A stretch of 64,000 nt of DNA, taken from contig NZ_JAALDK010000002.1 in the NCBI RefSeq assembly GCF_013366925.1, positions 248,001 to 312,000 on the forward strand, written 5' to 3'. Source of the DNA: Paraburkholderia youngii. Lineage in GTDB: Bacteria; Pseudomonadota; Gammaproteobacteria; Burkholderiales; Burkholderiaceae. The number at the start of each line of letters is the position of its first letter. Within the stretch, counting starts at the first letter, position 1. Below are positions 44,277 to 53,423 of this stretch, one piece after another. Under the pieces are notes generated by a model, which worked only from the letters and a program-made list of their open reading frames with translations, was not told the origin of the DNA and did no database searches. The position numbers and the translations under genes were made by a program.

Positions 44277-44521
44277 CAGGCAAGCTCCGCGTCATCGGCA
44301 TTTGAAAACTCGCCCATGACCAGCACGTCGCCGCCACTCCCGGCCAGAGCCTTGCTTGCTTCCGCCCAACCCTCACGGGGTTTGTGCTTCGGACGGCGCA
44401 GAACAATGGCGTCGTTCTCGACTTCCATCTCCACTTCGCTCTCCAGCCCGAGTTGCGCAAGGAACGGCTTGGGAATTAGCACGCCCTGCGAGTTCCCCAT
44501 TCTGCGAATCGTCGTCTTCAT
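44273..44521 (-). CDS. mazE: Type II antitoxin, MazE/AbrB-fold
   Basis: 82 residues. The N-terminal swapped-hairpin DNA-binding domain reads TIRRMGNSQGVLIPKPFLAQLG; the C-terminal acidic tail (GGDVLVMGEFSNADDAELAW) would wrap the MazF toxin. A GGAGG-like ribosome site precedes it. Two direct repeats upstream are its probable autoregulatory operators. Confidence 0.88.
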   Translation of the reverse strand: MKTTIRRMGNSQGVLIPKPFLAQLGLESEVEMEVENDAIVLRRPKHKPREGWAEASKALAGSGGDVLVMGEFSNADDAELAW

Positions 44522-44531
44522 GAAACCTCCA

Positions 44532-44581
44532 AAGTAAGAACAATGTTAAACCATAGCGCGGCAGAAGTAAAGACAATGTTA
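44532..44581. promoter_or_regulatory. Tandem 17-bp repeats upstream of mazEF
   Basis: AAGTAAGAACAATGTTA (44532-44548) and AAGTAAAGACAATGTTA (44565-44581) match at 15 of 17 positions and start 33 bases apart, about three helical turns. Each contains a small dyad around ACAATGT. The position just upstream of mazE suggests binding sites for MazE or the MazEF complex. Confidence 0.5.
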
Positions 44582-44630
44582 TTACGTGTGGCGTCGCCTG
44601 TCTCGCCCGCCGCACCGGGTCGGATGACTC

Positions 44631-44845
44631 TCATAACACCTCGCAAAACATCTGTCGCAGCCTTTTATCGGACACGGCCAGATAGGGCAAAACGTGGTCG
44701 AATTCCGCATGACCGAGAAGTTGCTGCACCGTCTCAATGTCGTACCCTGCTCAACAAGGTTGCTGGCAAACGAGCGGTGTCCAGAATGGGATGATCCACC
44801 GCGTATCCCCGCATCCCTGTAGAGCGAGCTGTCACTCGAAAGGCC
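44631..44845 (-). pseudogene. C-terminal remnant of a tyrosine-recombinase integrase
   Basis: Minus-strand reading gives YRDAGIRGGSSHSGHRSFASN and LVEQG, then after a one-base frame change YDIETVQQLLGHAEFDHVLP and YLAVSDKRLRQMFCEVL with a stop at 44631-44633. These are box II (HSGxR) and the LLGH...Y region of site-specific integrases. N-terminal and box I parts are absent. A likely relic of a former mobile element. Confidence 0.6.
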
Positions 44846-44908
44846 GCTCCTCTCCGATACCTGTCGGACAGCGTATGAGCACTGGTCTTGTCGCACGGAT
44901 ACGGCGTT

Positions 44909-45412
44909 CTAAGCGACGGCGCGATCAGGGAGCGGTCTCCAGTCGGCGCGATGATCGATGGTTCGGAGGAACGCGTCAAATGCTTGTTTAGAAAGCGAAA
45001 CGCTTGCGTTGTTCTCTAACGGATGAAAGAGAAACCACGGTTCTGCGTGCAGATCGTAATCGACAATGAGCCGAACACGCTCCCCTTCATCGTTGACCAG
45101 CGCAAGCGGACTCAGGGAGCCGGGCAGGACGCCCAGCAGTTCCATGAGTTTGTCTGGCGACGCGAAGGAGAGACGCTTGCTGCCAAGCAGGTCCGCCAAA
45201 GCAACCAAATCGAGAGACTTGCAGGCCGTCGTAACGATCAGGTAGTAACGTCCATTTTTGTCTTGAAGCAGAAGATTCTTGCACCGCGCACCCTCAAGCA
45301 CGAGGTTGAGTTTGCCTGACTCAGCCATATTGAGCACCGAATCATGCTGCTCGCAAGAGAACGGTATTTGTCTATCGTCGAGGAGCTTCAGTAGTTCGAC
45401 TTTTCCCAACAT
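44909..45412 (-). CDS. Prolyl-tRNA editing protein (ProX-type, YbaK domain)
   Basis: 167-residue trans-editing deacylase. Family signatures are EGARCKNLLLQDKNGRYYLI near the middle and LVNDEGERVRLIVDYDL, then WFLFHPLENNASVSLS near the end, as in bacterial ProX/PrdX proteins that hydrolyse misacylated Ala- or Cys-tRNAPro. It is a cytoplasmic quality-control enzyme. It is monocistronic here, on the minus strand, 80 bases downstream of the aspartase gene end. Confidence 0.88.
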   Translation of the reverse strand: MLGKVELLKLLDDRQIPFSCEQHDSVLNMAESGKLNLVLEGARCKNLLLQDKNGRYYLIVTTACKSLDLVALADLLGSKRLSFASPDKLMELLGVLPGSLSPLALVNDEGERVRLIVDYDLHAEPWFLFHPLENNASVSLSKQAFDAFLRTIDHRADWRPLPDRAVA

Positions 45413-45492
45413 TGATGTCTTTTAGTCTTTAAAGTCGCAGGGTGATGGCCGGCTCGCGAAACTGTCTGCACGGCCGACCCCATTCATTTCGG

Positions 45493-46905
45493 TTATGCGT
45501 CGAATACAGGATAAGATGCCTTGCGGATCGCAGCGATGGTCGCATCGGGCGACAGCAACCCCGATTCGTCCAGGATGGTTACCAGCGAGCGGCCCTCCGC
45601 CACCGACTGGCGAGCGAGCTTACTTACACGGGCGTAGCCGACCTTGGGAACCAACGCCGTCGCAACTGCCATCGATTCCAAAAGATGCTTCTCGTTACGT
45701 TCAACGTCGGCCTGGATGCCCTTGACGCATTTCTGTGCGAAACGTTGAATGCCGTTTGTGAGCAGCACGATGCTGTCAAACATACGAGACGCAACTACGG
45801 GCTCGAAATGGTTGATTTCCAATTCACCGTACTGCACTGCCTGAGCAACTGTGACGTCGTTTCCAACGACCGCGAAGCTCAGTTGGAGCATTGCCATCGG
45901 TAGGACTGGGTTGACCTTCCCCGGCATGATTGAAGAACCGGCCTGTGCCTCTGGCAGCTTCAGTTCGCCCAAGCCACCCACCGGTCCCGAAGACAGCACC
46001 GTCAGGTCGGAAGCAACCTTTGCGAGCGATACGGCGGTCGTGCGGAGTTCTGCCGAAACTCGCGAGAACACGTCCATGTTCTGCATTGCATCGAAGGAGT
46101 TCGTTGGTGCCTGATAGTCCACCCCTGTGATTTTGCCAAGATGCGAATACACTGCAGCGCGGTAGCCAGCCGGAGCGCCGAAACCAGTCCCGATCGCCGT
46201 GCCACCCAGCGGAAGCGTGCGAAGCTTGTCGCGAACTACATTGAGCTCTTCGGCCAGACGCTTCGTCAAAGAAGCATAGCCTCCAAACAGCTGGCCGAGA
46301 CGCATCGGTTGCGCGTCCTGTAGGCAGGTGCGGCCCAGATGCAGCACATCGGCAAACTCGGTGGCCTTGCCGTCGAACAGAACCGCAAGTTGCGACAACT
46401 CTTCGATCAAAGGTCCGAGCATCGCATATGTCGCGATCTTCAAAGCTGCCGGGTAAGCGTCGTTTGTCGACTGCGAAGCATTGACGTGATCGTTCGGATG
46501 AACCACTTCGTAACTGCCCGGTGCGCGTCCGAGGAACTGCTGCGCACGGTTGGCGATGACCTCGTTGAAGTTCATATTCGTCGAAGTCCCGCCCGAACCT
46601 TCCATCAAATCTACGAGAAGCGACGCGTCGCACCTCCCGGCGATGACTTCCTGACAGGCCTGTGCGATCGCTTCGCACTGTTCCTTGGTCACGACGTTGT
46701 TGTCGAAGTTCGCCAGTGCGGCGGCCCACTTCACCTGTGCGAACGCGTCCCGGAATTGTGCGTAGTGGGCCACATTGAGCGGGGACACCGTAAGATTTTC
46801 GACGCCTCGAACGGTGTTCACACCGTAGAGCTTGTCAGCCGGAATGGTGACTTTGCCGACGTAGTCCTGCTCGGTGCGCTGCTCGCCTTGAGTAAGCTTA
46901 TTCAT
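45493..46905 (-). CDS. aspA: Aspartate ammonia-lyase (aspartase)
   Basis: Fumarase/aspartase-superfamily enzyme converting L-aspartate to fumarate and ammonia. Signature GSSIMPGKVNP (flexible SS loop with catalytic Ser), SGGTSTNMNFNEVIANRA and HPNDHVNASQSTND are all present. 470 residues from ATG 46905, normal length; a start at 46923 is in frame. Its start overlaps the end of the upstream LysR gene by 8 bases, so it is coupled to its probable regulator. With the nearby asparaginase it completes conversion of asparagine to fumarate. Confidence 0.93.
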   Translation of the reverse strand: MNKLTQGEQRTEQDYVGKVTIPADKLYGVNTVRGVENLTVSPLNVAHYAQFRDAFAQVKWAAALANFDNNVVTKEQCEAIAQACQEVIAGRCDASLLVDLMEGSGGTSTNMNFNEVIANRAQQFLGRAPGSYEVVHPNDHVNASQSTNDAYPAALKIATYAMLGPLIEELSQLAVLFDGKATEFADVLHLGRTCLQDAQPMRLGQLFGGYASLTKRLAEELNVVRDKLRTLPLGGTAIGTGFGAPAGYRAAVYSHLGKITGVDYQAPTNSFDAMQNMDVFSRVSAELRTTAVSLAKVASDLTVLSSGPVGGLGELKLPEAQAGSSIMPGKVNPVLPMAMLQLSFAVVGNDVTVAQAVQYGELEINHFEPVVASRMFDSIVLLTNGIQRFAQKCVKGIQADVERNEKHLLESMAVATALVPKVGYARVSKLARQSVAEGRSLVTILDESGLLSPDATIAAIRKASYPVFDA

Positions 46906-47881
46906 GAGTGTTCCTTTCGCCAACGGTTATAAGAGATTCGATGTTTGAGCCAACGGCTTTCAGCCTCGGCATGAACGATGTTTTGATGACCATATGCGCG
47001 GTCTCGCAAGCGTCATCGAAGAATGCGTTGTATTCGCCTCGTCGCGCCACTAGATAAAGCGAGCGCTCCAAGCCCATTTTGTCAACTACGTGAGTAGCGA
47101 CGTTGCCCGCATGTGTCACAGCTTGGAGATGGCACATGGGAGATGTTATTGCCCAGCCGATGCCTTCGGCGACCATGGACGTGAGGGCGTCCGCATTGTC
47201 CAGCTCCAGCCTGTTGGAGGCGCGAACTTCAATTCGCCGAAGATACCGTTCGATCTGCATGCCAACCTGAGAGGTTCGGTTGAACCGGACGATAGGCAAG
47301 CTCTTGGAAAGCGACCGCAGATCGTCCAGAGTTCGCACAGGCTTTGTCATCTCCTTTGGGGTTATAACGAAGTACCGTTCTGAGAACAGCCTGTAGCGAA
47401 CAACGTCATTCGCATCCATCAACGGGTCGCTGGTTATGATGAGGTCCAGGTCTCGGCGCAACAGAGCTTCGCCCTGCTGCGGACTTAGACCGGTGCGTAT
47501 CGAGAGCTGCGAAACCCTGCTGAGCAGGTTTTTGGTGAAGAGTGAGCCGCAAGTTGATGCGAAGGAGTCGACCAATCCGATACGCAAATCAGGTTTGATT
47601 CCTTGACCTGCCTCGACGACCTGCGCCTTCAGGTTGGCAATTTCCTCACTCAAGACTGCTCCGCGATTCCGAAGTGCGATTCCAAACGGCGTTAATGCGA
47701 GTGGTCGTGTCGTACGGTTGACCAGCACGACGCCTAACTCTTCCTCAAGCTGCCGGACTATCTGCGACACACCTGATTGTGAGATGCCCATCCTCGCTGC
47801 CGCTGCCGACATGCTTCCTTCTTCGGCAACGGCCACAAAGATTTGCACTGCATGCATGTCGAGTGGTTTGTTCGATGACAT
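46898..47881 (-). CDS. LysR-family transcriptional regulator
   Basis: 327 residues, N-terminal winged helix (MHAVQIFVAVAEEGSMSAAA, ISQSGVSQIVRQLEEELGVVL) and a periplasmic-binding-type effector domain. It is the upstream gene of a lysR-aspA pair transcribed together, unusual for LysR genes, which are more often divergent from their targets. It probably responds to asparagine or aspartate and may also control the MFS and asparaginase genes, whose upstream regions share a motif. Confidence 0.86.
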   Translation of the reverse strand: MSSNKPLDMHAVQIFVAVAEEGSMSAAAARMGISQSGVSQIVRQLEEELGVVLVNRTTRPLALTPFGIALRNRGAVLSEEIANLKAQVVEAGQGIKPDLRIGLVDSFASTCGSLFTKNLLSRVSQLSIRTGLSPQQGEALLRRDLDLIITSDPLMDANDVVRYRLFSERYFVITPKEMTKPVRTLDDLRSLSKSLPIVRFNRTSQVGMQIERYLRRIEVRASNRLELDNADALTSMVAEGIGWAITSPMCHLQAVTHAGNVATHVVDKMGLERSLYLVARRGEYNAFFDDACETAHMVIKTSFMPRLKAVGSNIESLITVGERNTHE

Positions 47882-48000
47882 TGCTCGGTTCCTGATAGTT
47901 GCCTGGCCTCACTGTCGCGTATGCTTGCTGACTTCAGAACCGCATGCTTTTCCGCTTTGAGGAACCGACTGCTCGCCACTCACCACGAAGACGTAAGCCG

Positions 48001-49356
48001 TCAGGCATGGCGCTTAGCAGCAAGGGATTCTTCCTGGGCGGTGGTATCGGCCTTTACGTCGGTCAAATTCTCATTGCCCGTTTCAGGTGCCATCAGGTGA
48101 CAGAAGGCCCCGCCAAAGAGCAGCACTGCGACGCATACGCCCAACGCCGCGTGAATGCCGACGTGTTGGACCGCCAGCGGAAGCAAGAACGTGCTGATTG
48201 CCGAACCGAAGCGACTTGACGCAACTGCCAGGCCCACGCCAGATGCACGCAGATGAGTCGGGAATAGTTCGGGCGGATAGACGAATTCAAGGTTTGCTGC
48301 TGCCGAGAGAATGCATGCGAATGCGCCGAATGCGATCATCGTTCCGACGGGGCCGAAATTGGCATAGGCAAGCACCGCCAGAGCAAGCGATGCGAGGTAG
48401 AACGTCCCGATCAGGAAGGCGCGGCGAGACAGCCGATCGACCAGCAAGAGCCCGATGATGGCACCGGCGAACAACAGAACGTTGTAGACAAGGCCGCCAA
48501 CGAATTTGTCTTTGACGTGCAGCGCCTCAAGCACTCGCGGCGCGAACGTCCCCAATGCGAAGTAAGGGATGACCTGACACGTGTAGAAGACGCAACCGAC
48601 AAGGGTGTTTTTGCGCCAACGCGGCGAGAACAGCTCGGACCATGCGCCGCCGCGATGCTGATTTGCATCGGCCGCGGGCTTCGGAAGGGTAACCTCGGGA
48701 CCGAACTTACGGCGAATGATGGCCAGAGCTTGGTCGCCGCGTCCGCGTTTCATCAGCCACATCGGCGATTCGGGCACTATGAGACGGAACGGAAGAATCA
48801 ACAGGGCGGGAACGCCGCTCGCCGCGAGCATGATTCGCCAGGCGTCCGGGCCAATGTCGCGCATTGCGAACCCGGCAAGGTAGGCGCCAACATAGCCGGC
48901 CGCCCAAGCCGCGGCAAGAACGCTGAGCAGGCGTCCCCGGTAGCGACGCGGAGAATACTCAGTGACCAGGGACTTACTCACGACATAGTCAGCGCCGAGA
49001 ATGAACCCTAAAAGCAGACGCAGAACGAATAGCTGCGTAGGCGAGGTGACAAAGTATTGCGCGCCCGAGACGACGGCGAAGAGCAGCATGTCATAGGCAA
49101 AGATCGATCGGCGACCGAACTTGTCTGCAAACGGGCCTGCCAACATGCTGCCGAAGAAGAGGCCCGCAAGCGACGCCGCTCCGAGTAGTCCCATCCAGAA
49201 CGCGTCGAGGTGAAGAGGGCCCGTTGCCATGCTGACGGCGATGCCGATGATGCCAAGCACGAAACCGTCGCTGAATTGGCCGCCCGTGCCACTAAACGCG
49301 ACGCCCACGTGGAAAGGACGAAGGGGTACGTCTTCGAGTAACACCTGATTGCTCAC
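48001..49356 (-). CDS. MFS transporter (metabolite:H+ symporter type)
   Basis: 451-residue transporter with 12 hydrophobic segments. MFS signatures are visible: GPFADKFGRRSIF between helices 2 and 3, and LVDRLSRRAFL between helices 8 and 9. PESPMWLMKRGR after helix 6 is typical of the sugar-porter/AAHS groups. Its location between asparaginase and lysR-aspA suggests uptake of asparagine, aspartate or a related dicarboxylate, though the family rarely carries amino acids. Substrate unproven. Confidence 0.85.
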   Translation of the reverse strand: MSNQVLLEDVPLRPFHVGVAFSGTGGQFSDGFVLGIIGIAVSMATGPLHLDAFWMGLLGAASLAGLFFGSMLAGPFADKFGRRSIFAYDMLLFAVVSGAQYFVTSPTQLFVLRLLLGFILGADYVVSKSLVTEYSPRRYRGRLLSVLAAAWAAGYVGAYLAGFAMRDIGPDAWRIMLAASGVPALLILPFRLIVPESPMWLMKRGRGDQALAIIRRKFGPEVTLPKPAADANQHRGGAWSELFSPRWRKNTLVGCVFYTCQVIPYFALGTFAPRVLEALHVKDKFVGGLVYNVLLFAGAIIGLLLVDRLSRRAFLIGTFYLASLALAVLAYANFGPVGTMIAFGAFACILSAAANLEFVYPPELFPTHLRASGVGLAVASSRFGSAISTFLLPLAVQHVGIHAALGVCVAVLLFGGAFCHLMAPETGNENLTDVKADTTAQEESLAAKRHA

Positions 49357-49450
49357 TGTCGTCTCCTGTCTCGGTGTAATGCCTAAGTGGTCTTGGCATC
49401 TTGAAAACAGTCTATGACGAGAAATTCAGTAAAACAGCAGGTCCAGCCCT

Positions 49451-49471
49451 AGTATCAGAGTTTCTAATACT
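49451..49471. promoter_or_regulatory. Palindromic putative LysR operator upstream of the MFS gene
   Basis: AGTATCAGA-GTT-TCTAATACT, 21 bases with 8 of 9 arm positions paired, 95 bases upstream of the MFS start codon. The left half AGTATCAGA recurs upstream of the asparaginase gene. It contains an ATCAGA...TAAT element of the T-N11-A type bound by LysR proteins. Confidence 0.5.
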
Positions 49472-49520
49472 AACTCGAAGCAAGGCTGAATCTCAGCGGG
49501 CGCCGATTTTTTAAGGGCGT

Positions 49521-49548
49521 AAAAAAAGCCCAGCGCGTAGCGCCGGGC
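49521..49548 (-). terminator. Rho-independent terminator of the asparaginase gene
   Basis: On the minus strand a 9-bp stem (GCCCGGCGC/GCGCTGGGC, one mismatch) with a 3-base loop is followed by seven T residues. It starts about 50 bases after the asparaginase stop codon. It separates the asparaginase transcript from the MFS gene. Confidence 0.85.
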
Positions 49549-49598
49549 CGTTCAATGGTACTTCGTCCGGTCAGTTCTCCGTCCCACACCTCTGTGTT

Positions 49599-50711
49599 TC
49601 AGAATTGGTGAAGCATCTCCTGAATCCGGGCCGGGTCTTTTGTGACCGTGAGCGCGAGCATCAAGAGAATTCGAGCCTTCTGCGGATCGAGGTTATCCCC
49701 GAGAAGGCCAACGTAAGCGGGATCTTCCGGGACGTAACCGCTGCCGGTTCGCGAGGAACGGACCACAATGACACCCTTATCGATTGCCTTCTTGATCGAC
49801 GGAAGCGCGAGAAGCGACTCGCTGCCTGCGCCTACGCCTACGCCTGCCACGACGATGCCACGCGCGCCGTGGGCCACTGCACCGTCATAGAGATAACCTC
49901 CGTCGTTCTGATAGCCATACATAATGTCCACTTCAGGAAGCGAATCGAGGTTGGACACGTCGAACGGGGTCTGCATTGTGTGAAGTTTCACTACAGCAGT
50001 TTCGAAGTGCGGCACGTTGTCAACCAACGTACCAAGGTAGCCGTCGTCCGGGCTCTTGAACGTATCGAGGCTATCAGCGTTAGTTTTAGTCGTATATCTC
50101 GCGGAGCCGATCCGGTCGTTGAGAACAATCATCACCCCTCGCCCGCGCGCCGCCGGTGATGCTGCGACAGTCACCGCCTGAAGCAGGTTGCTAGGGCCGT
50201 CCGCGCTAATAGCCGTCGAAGGGCGCATTGAGCCGGTCACGACGACCGGCTTGTCGCTCTTAACGACCAGATTCAGGAAATAGGCGGTCTCTTCGAGTGT
50301 ATCGGTTCCGTGAGTTATAACCACACCAGCGATATCGGGTTGAGCCAACAGTTCGTTTACTCGCTTCGAAAGCTTAAGAAGAATAGCGTTGGTGATGTTT
50401 TCGCTTCCAACGTTCGAGACCTGCTCGCCTGATACCTGGGCGACCTTTCCCAGCGATGGAACCGATTTGAGAAGCGCGTCTGCAGTGAGTACGCCCGGTT
50501 TATAGCCCGTCGTCTGCGTTTCGGTAGCCGCGGTTCCAGCGATTGTTCCACCGGTTGCCAGTACAGCAACATGAGGCAGGGCGGTTTGCTGCTGAGTCTG
50601 GACTTGAGTTTGCGCTTGGGCATTCAACGGCCCAGTCGCAAGAAAGCCAAAGATGAGGAAAGTGCAAGCAAGGCGTTTCACCTGGCTCAATTGAGCGCAT
50701 GCGTCTTTCAC
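49599..50711 (-). CDS. ansB: Type II (periplasmic) L-asparaginase
   Basis: Hydrolyses asparagine to aspartate and ammonia. Both active-site motifs are present: ATGGTIAGT (nucleophilic Thr) and [15 protein letters not shown]. An N-terminal signal peptide (about residues 1-32, [20 protein letters not shown]) is followed by a Gln-rich linker. 370 residues; GTG 50711 with GGGAG six bases upstream. The aspartate released in the periplasm would be taken up and deaminated by AspA. A terminator follows. Confidence 0.92.
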   Translation of the reverse strand: MKDACAQLSQVKRLACTFLIFGFLATGPLNAQAQTQVQTQQQTALPHVAVLATGGTIAGTAATETQTTGYKPGVLTADALLKSVPSLGKVAQVSGEQVSNVGSENITNAILLKLSKRVNELLAQPDIAGVVITHGTDTLEETAYFLNLVVKSDKPVVVTGSMRPSTAISADGPSNLLQAVTVAASPAARGRGVMIVLNDRIGSARYTTKTNADSLDTFKSPDDGYLGTLVDNVPHFETAVVKLHTMQTPFDVSNLDSLPEVDIMYGYQNDGGYLYDGAVAHGARGIVVAGVGVGAGSESLLALPSIKKAIDKGVIVVRSSRTGSGYVPEDPAYVGLLGDNLDPQKARILLMLALTVTKDPARIQEMLHQF

Positions 50712-50888
50712 AGCGTACTCCCGGATTAAAGGTAAAGGATCGCCGGCGCGTCATCGCTTGACGCGGTCGATTGAATCGGACCCAATCGGTAGGTGAAGGG
50801 ATGCGTGGATGCCTGGCTTCAACTGGTACGGTTCCGATGAGCGAAGTGTAGTAATCCGCGCGACACGCCAAAATAATCGGGCAGCACC

Positions 50889-50906
50889 ATTACTAAATCT
50901 GATACT
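50889..50906. promoter_or_regulatory. Motif upstream of asparaginase shared with the MFS operator
   Basis: On the minus strand AGTATCAGATTTAGTAAT shares AGTATCAGA-N-TT (11 of 12 bases) with the palindrome at 49451-49471. It lies about 180 bases upstream of the asparaginase start codon. Suggests common LysR control of asparaginase and the MFS gene. Confidence 0.4.
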
Positions 50907-50986
50907 GCTATTCCGTCCGCCTGAAACTTCGCGCTACATCGGGTGAATTCTGATTGCACTGTCGGACCGGTACACGATCGCGAACT

Positions 50987-51112
50987 ATGGACTCGGCGGC
51001 AAAAGCCCCCGGCCAGCAGGAGGGCTGGGCGAAGTTCACTTGGCCGATCTTCGCGCTCTTCGTCGTTCTTGGAGCATTATTGGTCGTGGCCGCGCAATCT
51101 TATGGTTATTGA
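50987..51112 (+). CDS. Possible 41-residue single-pass membrane protein
   Basis: ATG 50987 to TGA 51112 encodes MDSAAKAPGQQEGWAKFTWP followed by a 20-residue hydrophobic helix IFALFVVLGALLVVAAQSYGY. The residue pattern looks like a real small membrane protein, but no clear ribosome site or family is visible. It is divergent from asparaginase and its role is unknown. Confidence 0.3.
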   Translation: MDSAAKAPGQQEGWAKFTWPIFALFVVLGALLVVAAQSYGY

Positions 51113-51371
51113 TGTTGGCGCGCCCAGCAGTGTCGGACTGATGCACCGATGAGTTGTCTTCGCCGACGGTATCGAACGACTGCTCCACCACAGTCAGCGG
51201 CCATCCGACGGTCTTTGGCTCGACGGGCCGCTTCGGGTCGTACTGGGCCTTTCGAAGCGCTCCACACACCGGCCATTCAGAGTCGATCACTGCCGCCCAC
51301 GCGGTTCGACAATATCCCCAGGCCTCATGCCCGCGTATCCAGACATCGCCGAACCCTCATCAGTACAGGGT

Positions 51372-52391
51372 TCAGGCGTCTATCCGGACCACCACCTTCC
51401 CGAAGTGCTGTCCGGACTCAAGATGCCTGTACGCGGCAGGCGCGTCGTGAAAGCCAAAGACGTGATCGACCACCGGCCGGATTTGATGCGCGGACACGAG
51501 CCTGACAACCTCGTCGAGCATCGAGCGGCTGCCCACCATGATTCCATGCAACCGCTTGATGCCCCCGATCACCGGCAGGAGTCCAAGCTCCGGTCCACTA
51601 GAGCCGCTCACACCACCGATGATCGACACGAGGCCGCCCATTTTCGTCGCGGCCACCGAGCGCGGCAGTGTGTCCCGTCCACCGATCTCCAGCACGATAT
51701 CCGCGCCTACCCCATCGGTCAGCCGGAGAACCTCGTTCTGCCATTCCGGCTTGGTGCGGTAGTTGATCGTCTCATCGGCGCCGAGTTTCCGCGCGCGTTC
51801 CAGTTTTTCATCGCTCGACGACGTGATGATCGTGCGCAGACCCGCCGCGCGGGCCAGCTGCAGCGCGAAGATCGACACCCCGCCTGTGCCGAGCAGCACC
51901 ACCGTGGAACCGGGTTTCGCGTCGCCGTCCACGAATAGCGCGTTCCATGCGGTGACGCCGACGCACGACAACGTGGAGGCTTCTTCATAACCCAGGTGTG
52001 CCGGGATCACCGCAAGAGCCGTTTCGTCGACCAGGAACCGCTCGGCCAGCACGCCGTTGACTTTTGCGCCTGGCGAACTGTCGACTTTCCACGGTGCCGG
52101 AGCGCCGTCGATCCAACGCGGGAAATATGTGTTGACCACGCGATCGCCCGATTTGAAGCGGCTCACGTCGCGGCCGGTCTCGACGACTTCGCCCGCGCCA
52201 TCGCACAGCGGGATCAGCGGCACATCGCCAATGCCGAGATAGTCACCGCGGGCGAACATCAGGTCCCGATAGTTCAGCGACGCCGCGTGAACCTTGACAA
52301 CGACCTCAGTCGGCCCCGGCGATCGCATGGTCGCGTCGCTGCGCTTCAGGCCGGAGATACCGGCGCCGGGTTTCAGTTTCCATGCGTTCAT
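51372..52391 (-). CDS. NAD(P)-dependent medium-chain dehydrogenase/quinone-reductase-like protein
   Basis: 339-residue MDR-superfamily oxidoreductase. N-terminal GroES-like domain (NYRDLMFARGDYLGIGDVPLI, CDGAGEVVETG) and a Rossmann domain with VVLLGTGGVSIFALQLARAAG. The four structural Zn cysteines of alcohol dehydrogenases are missing, so it belongs to the zinc-free quinone-oxidoreductase-like branch. It is divergent from a LysR gene 123 bases away, its likely regulator. Substrate unknown. Confidence 0.85.
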   Translation of the reverse strand: MNAWKLKPGAGISGLKRSDATMRSPGPTEVVVKVHAASLNYRDLMFARGDYLGIGDVPLIPLCDGAGEVVETGRDVSRFKSGDRVVNTYFPRWIDGAPAPWKVDSSPGAKVNGVLAERFLVDETALAVIPAHLGYEEASTLSCVGVTAWNALFVDGDAKPGSTVVLLGTGGVSIFALQLARAAGLRTIITSSSDEKLERARKLGADETINYRTKPEWQNEVLRLTDGVGADIVLEIGGRDTLPRSVAATKMGGLVSIIGGVSGSSGPELGLLPVIGGIKRLHGIMVGSRSMLDEVVRLVSAHQIRPVVDHVFGFHDAPAAYRHLESGQHFGKVVVRIDA

Positions 52392-52458
52392 AGCAACTCC
52401 CCATCGGGTAGAAGCACCTATGTTAGTGTTGCGGGAAAGGACGCATTGACGAGATTTT

Positions 52459-52472
52459 GACGACTTATCGTC
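52459..52472. promoter_or_regulatory. Dyad in the dehydrogenase-LysR divergent region
   Basis: GACGA-CTTA-TCGTC, perfect 5-bp arms with a 4-base spacer, midway between the two divergent start codons. Position and symmetry suit a LysR operator; this is inference. Confidence 0.35.
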
Positions 52473-52514
52473 GCCTTCCAGGAAACATAAACCGCGGTAT
52501 CGGGAGCTCGCACG

Positions 52515-53423
52515 ATGGACGATCGGCTAAGAGGCATTGCGGAATTTGTGGATGTCGTGGATGCCGGCACCTTCGCCGCAGCGGGCGAACGCCTTGGTGT
52601 CACGCGCTCGGCGATCGCGAAGATTGTCGCGAGGCTCGAGCAGCGTCTCGGAGTGAGACTGCTGCAGCGAACCACCCGCCATCTGAGCCTAACCGACGAA
52701 GGACATGCGTACTATGAGCAGTGCCGACGCGTGATGGCCGAACTCGGCGCGGTCGAGGCGACACTGGAGGCGGGCCGCCGCGATCCGTCCGGGCGGCTAC
52801 GCATCACCGCGCCGGTGCTGTTCGGCAGGCAGTGCGTCGCACCCGTGATGCTGAAGCTGGTCGAGCGCCATCCGTTGCTCGACGTCGAGATGTCGTTCAG
52901 CGATCGCGTTTCGGACCTGGTCGAGGACGGCTTCGATATCGCCGTGCGGATTGGACCGCTGCCGGACCATGCAACCCTTGTCGGGCGCCGGCTCGGCGTT
53001 CAGCGGATGGGCATTTGCGCGTCTCCGGCCTGGCTCGATCGACACGGGCGGCCGTCGGGCCTCGCCGACCTCGGCTCGCACGTCAGCATCGCTTACGGCC
53101 GCGGTGGACAGAGCACACCATGGCGAGTGCTCGGCGCAGACGGCGAGGTGCAGGAGTGCCGACTGTCCGCGCGCCTGCGTTATGACGACCTCCAGGCCAT
53201 CGCCGACGCAGCGGCTGCGGGCGCAGGCCTCGCCTGGTTACCATGCTGGCTCATGGCGCCCTATCTGCGCGACGGCCGGCTGTCGCTCGTGATGGATAGC
53301 AACAGCGTGCAGGGCGCCGAGGTTCACGTCATCCGCCCGCAATCGCGACATCTGCCCTCGAAGGTACGCGTCGCAATCGACGCGCTCGTAGACGAGATAC
53401 CACGAGTGCTTGCCCGGGTCTGA
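52515..53423 (+). CDS. LysR-family transcriptional regulator
   Basis: 302 residues. Winged helix at the N-terminus (IAEFVDVVDAGTFAAAGERLG, VTRSAIAKIVARLEQRLGVRL) and an effector domain with SGRLRITAPVLFGRQCVAPVM typical of the DsdC/AaeR-like group that often regulates adjacent oxidoreductases. Divergently placed from the MDR dehydrogenase. ATG 52515 is preceded by GGGAG. Confidence 0.87.
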   Translation: MDDRLRGIAEFVDVVDAGTFAAAGERLGVTRSAIAKIVARLEQRLGVRLLQRTTRHLSLTDEGHAYYEQCRRVMAELGAVEATLEAGRRDPSGRLRITAPVLFGRQCVAPVMLKLVERHPLLDVEMSFSDRVSDLVEDGFDIAVRIGPLPDHATLVGRRLGVQRMGICASPAWLDRHGRPSGLADLGSHVSIAYGRGGQSTPWRVLGADGEVQECRLSARLRYDDLQAIADAAAAGAGLAWLPCWLMAPYLRDGRLSLVMDSNSVQGAEVHVIRPQSRHLPSKVRVAIDALVDEIPRVLARV

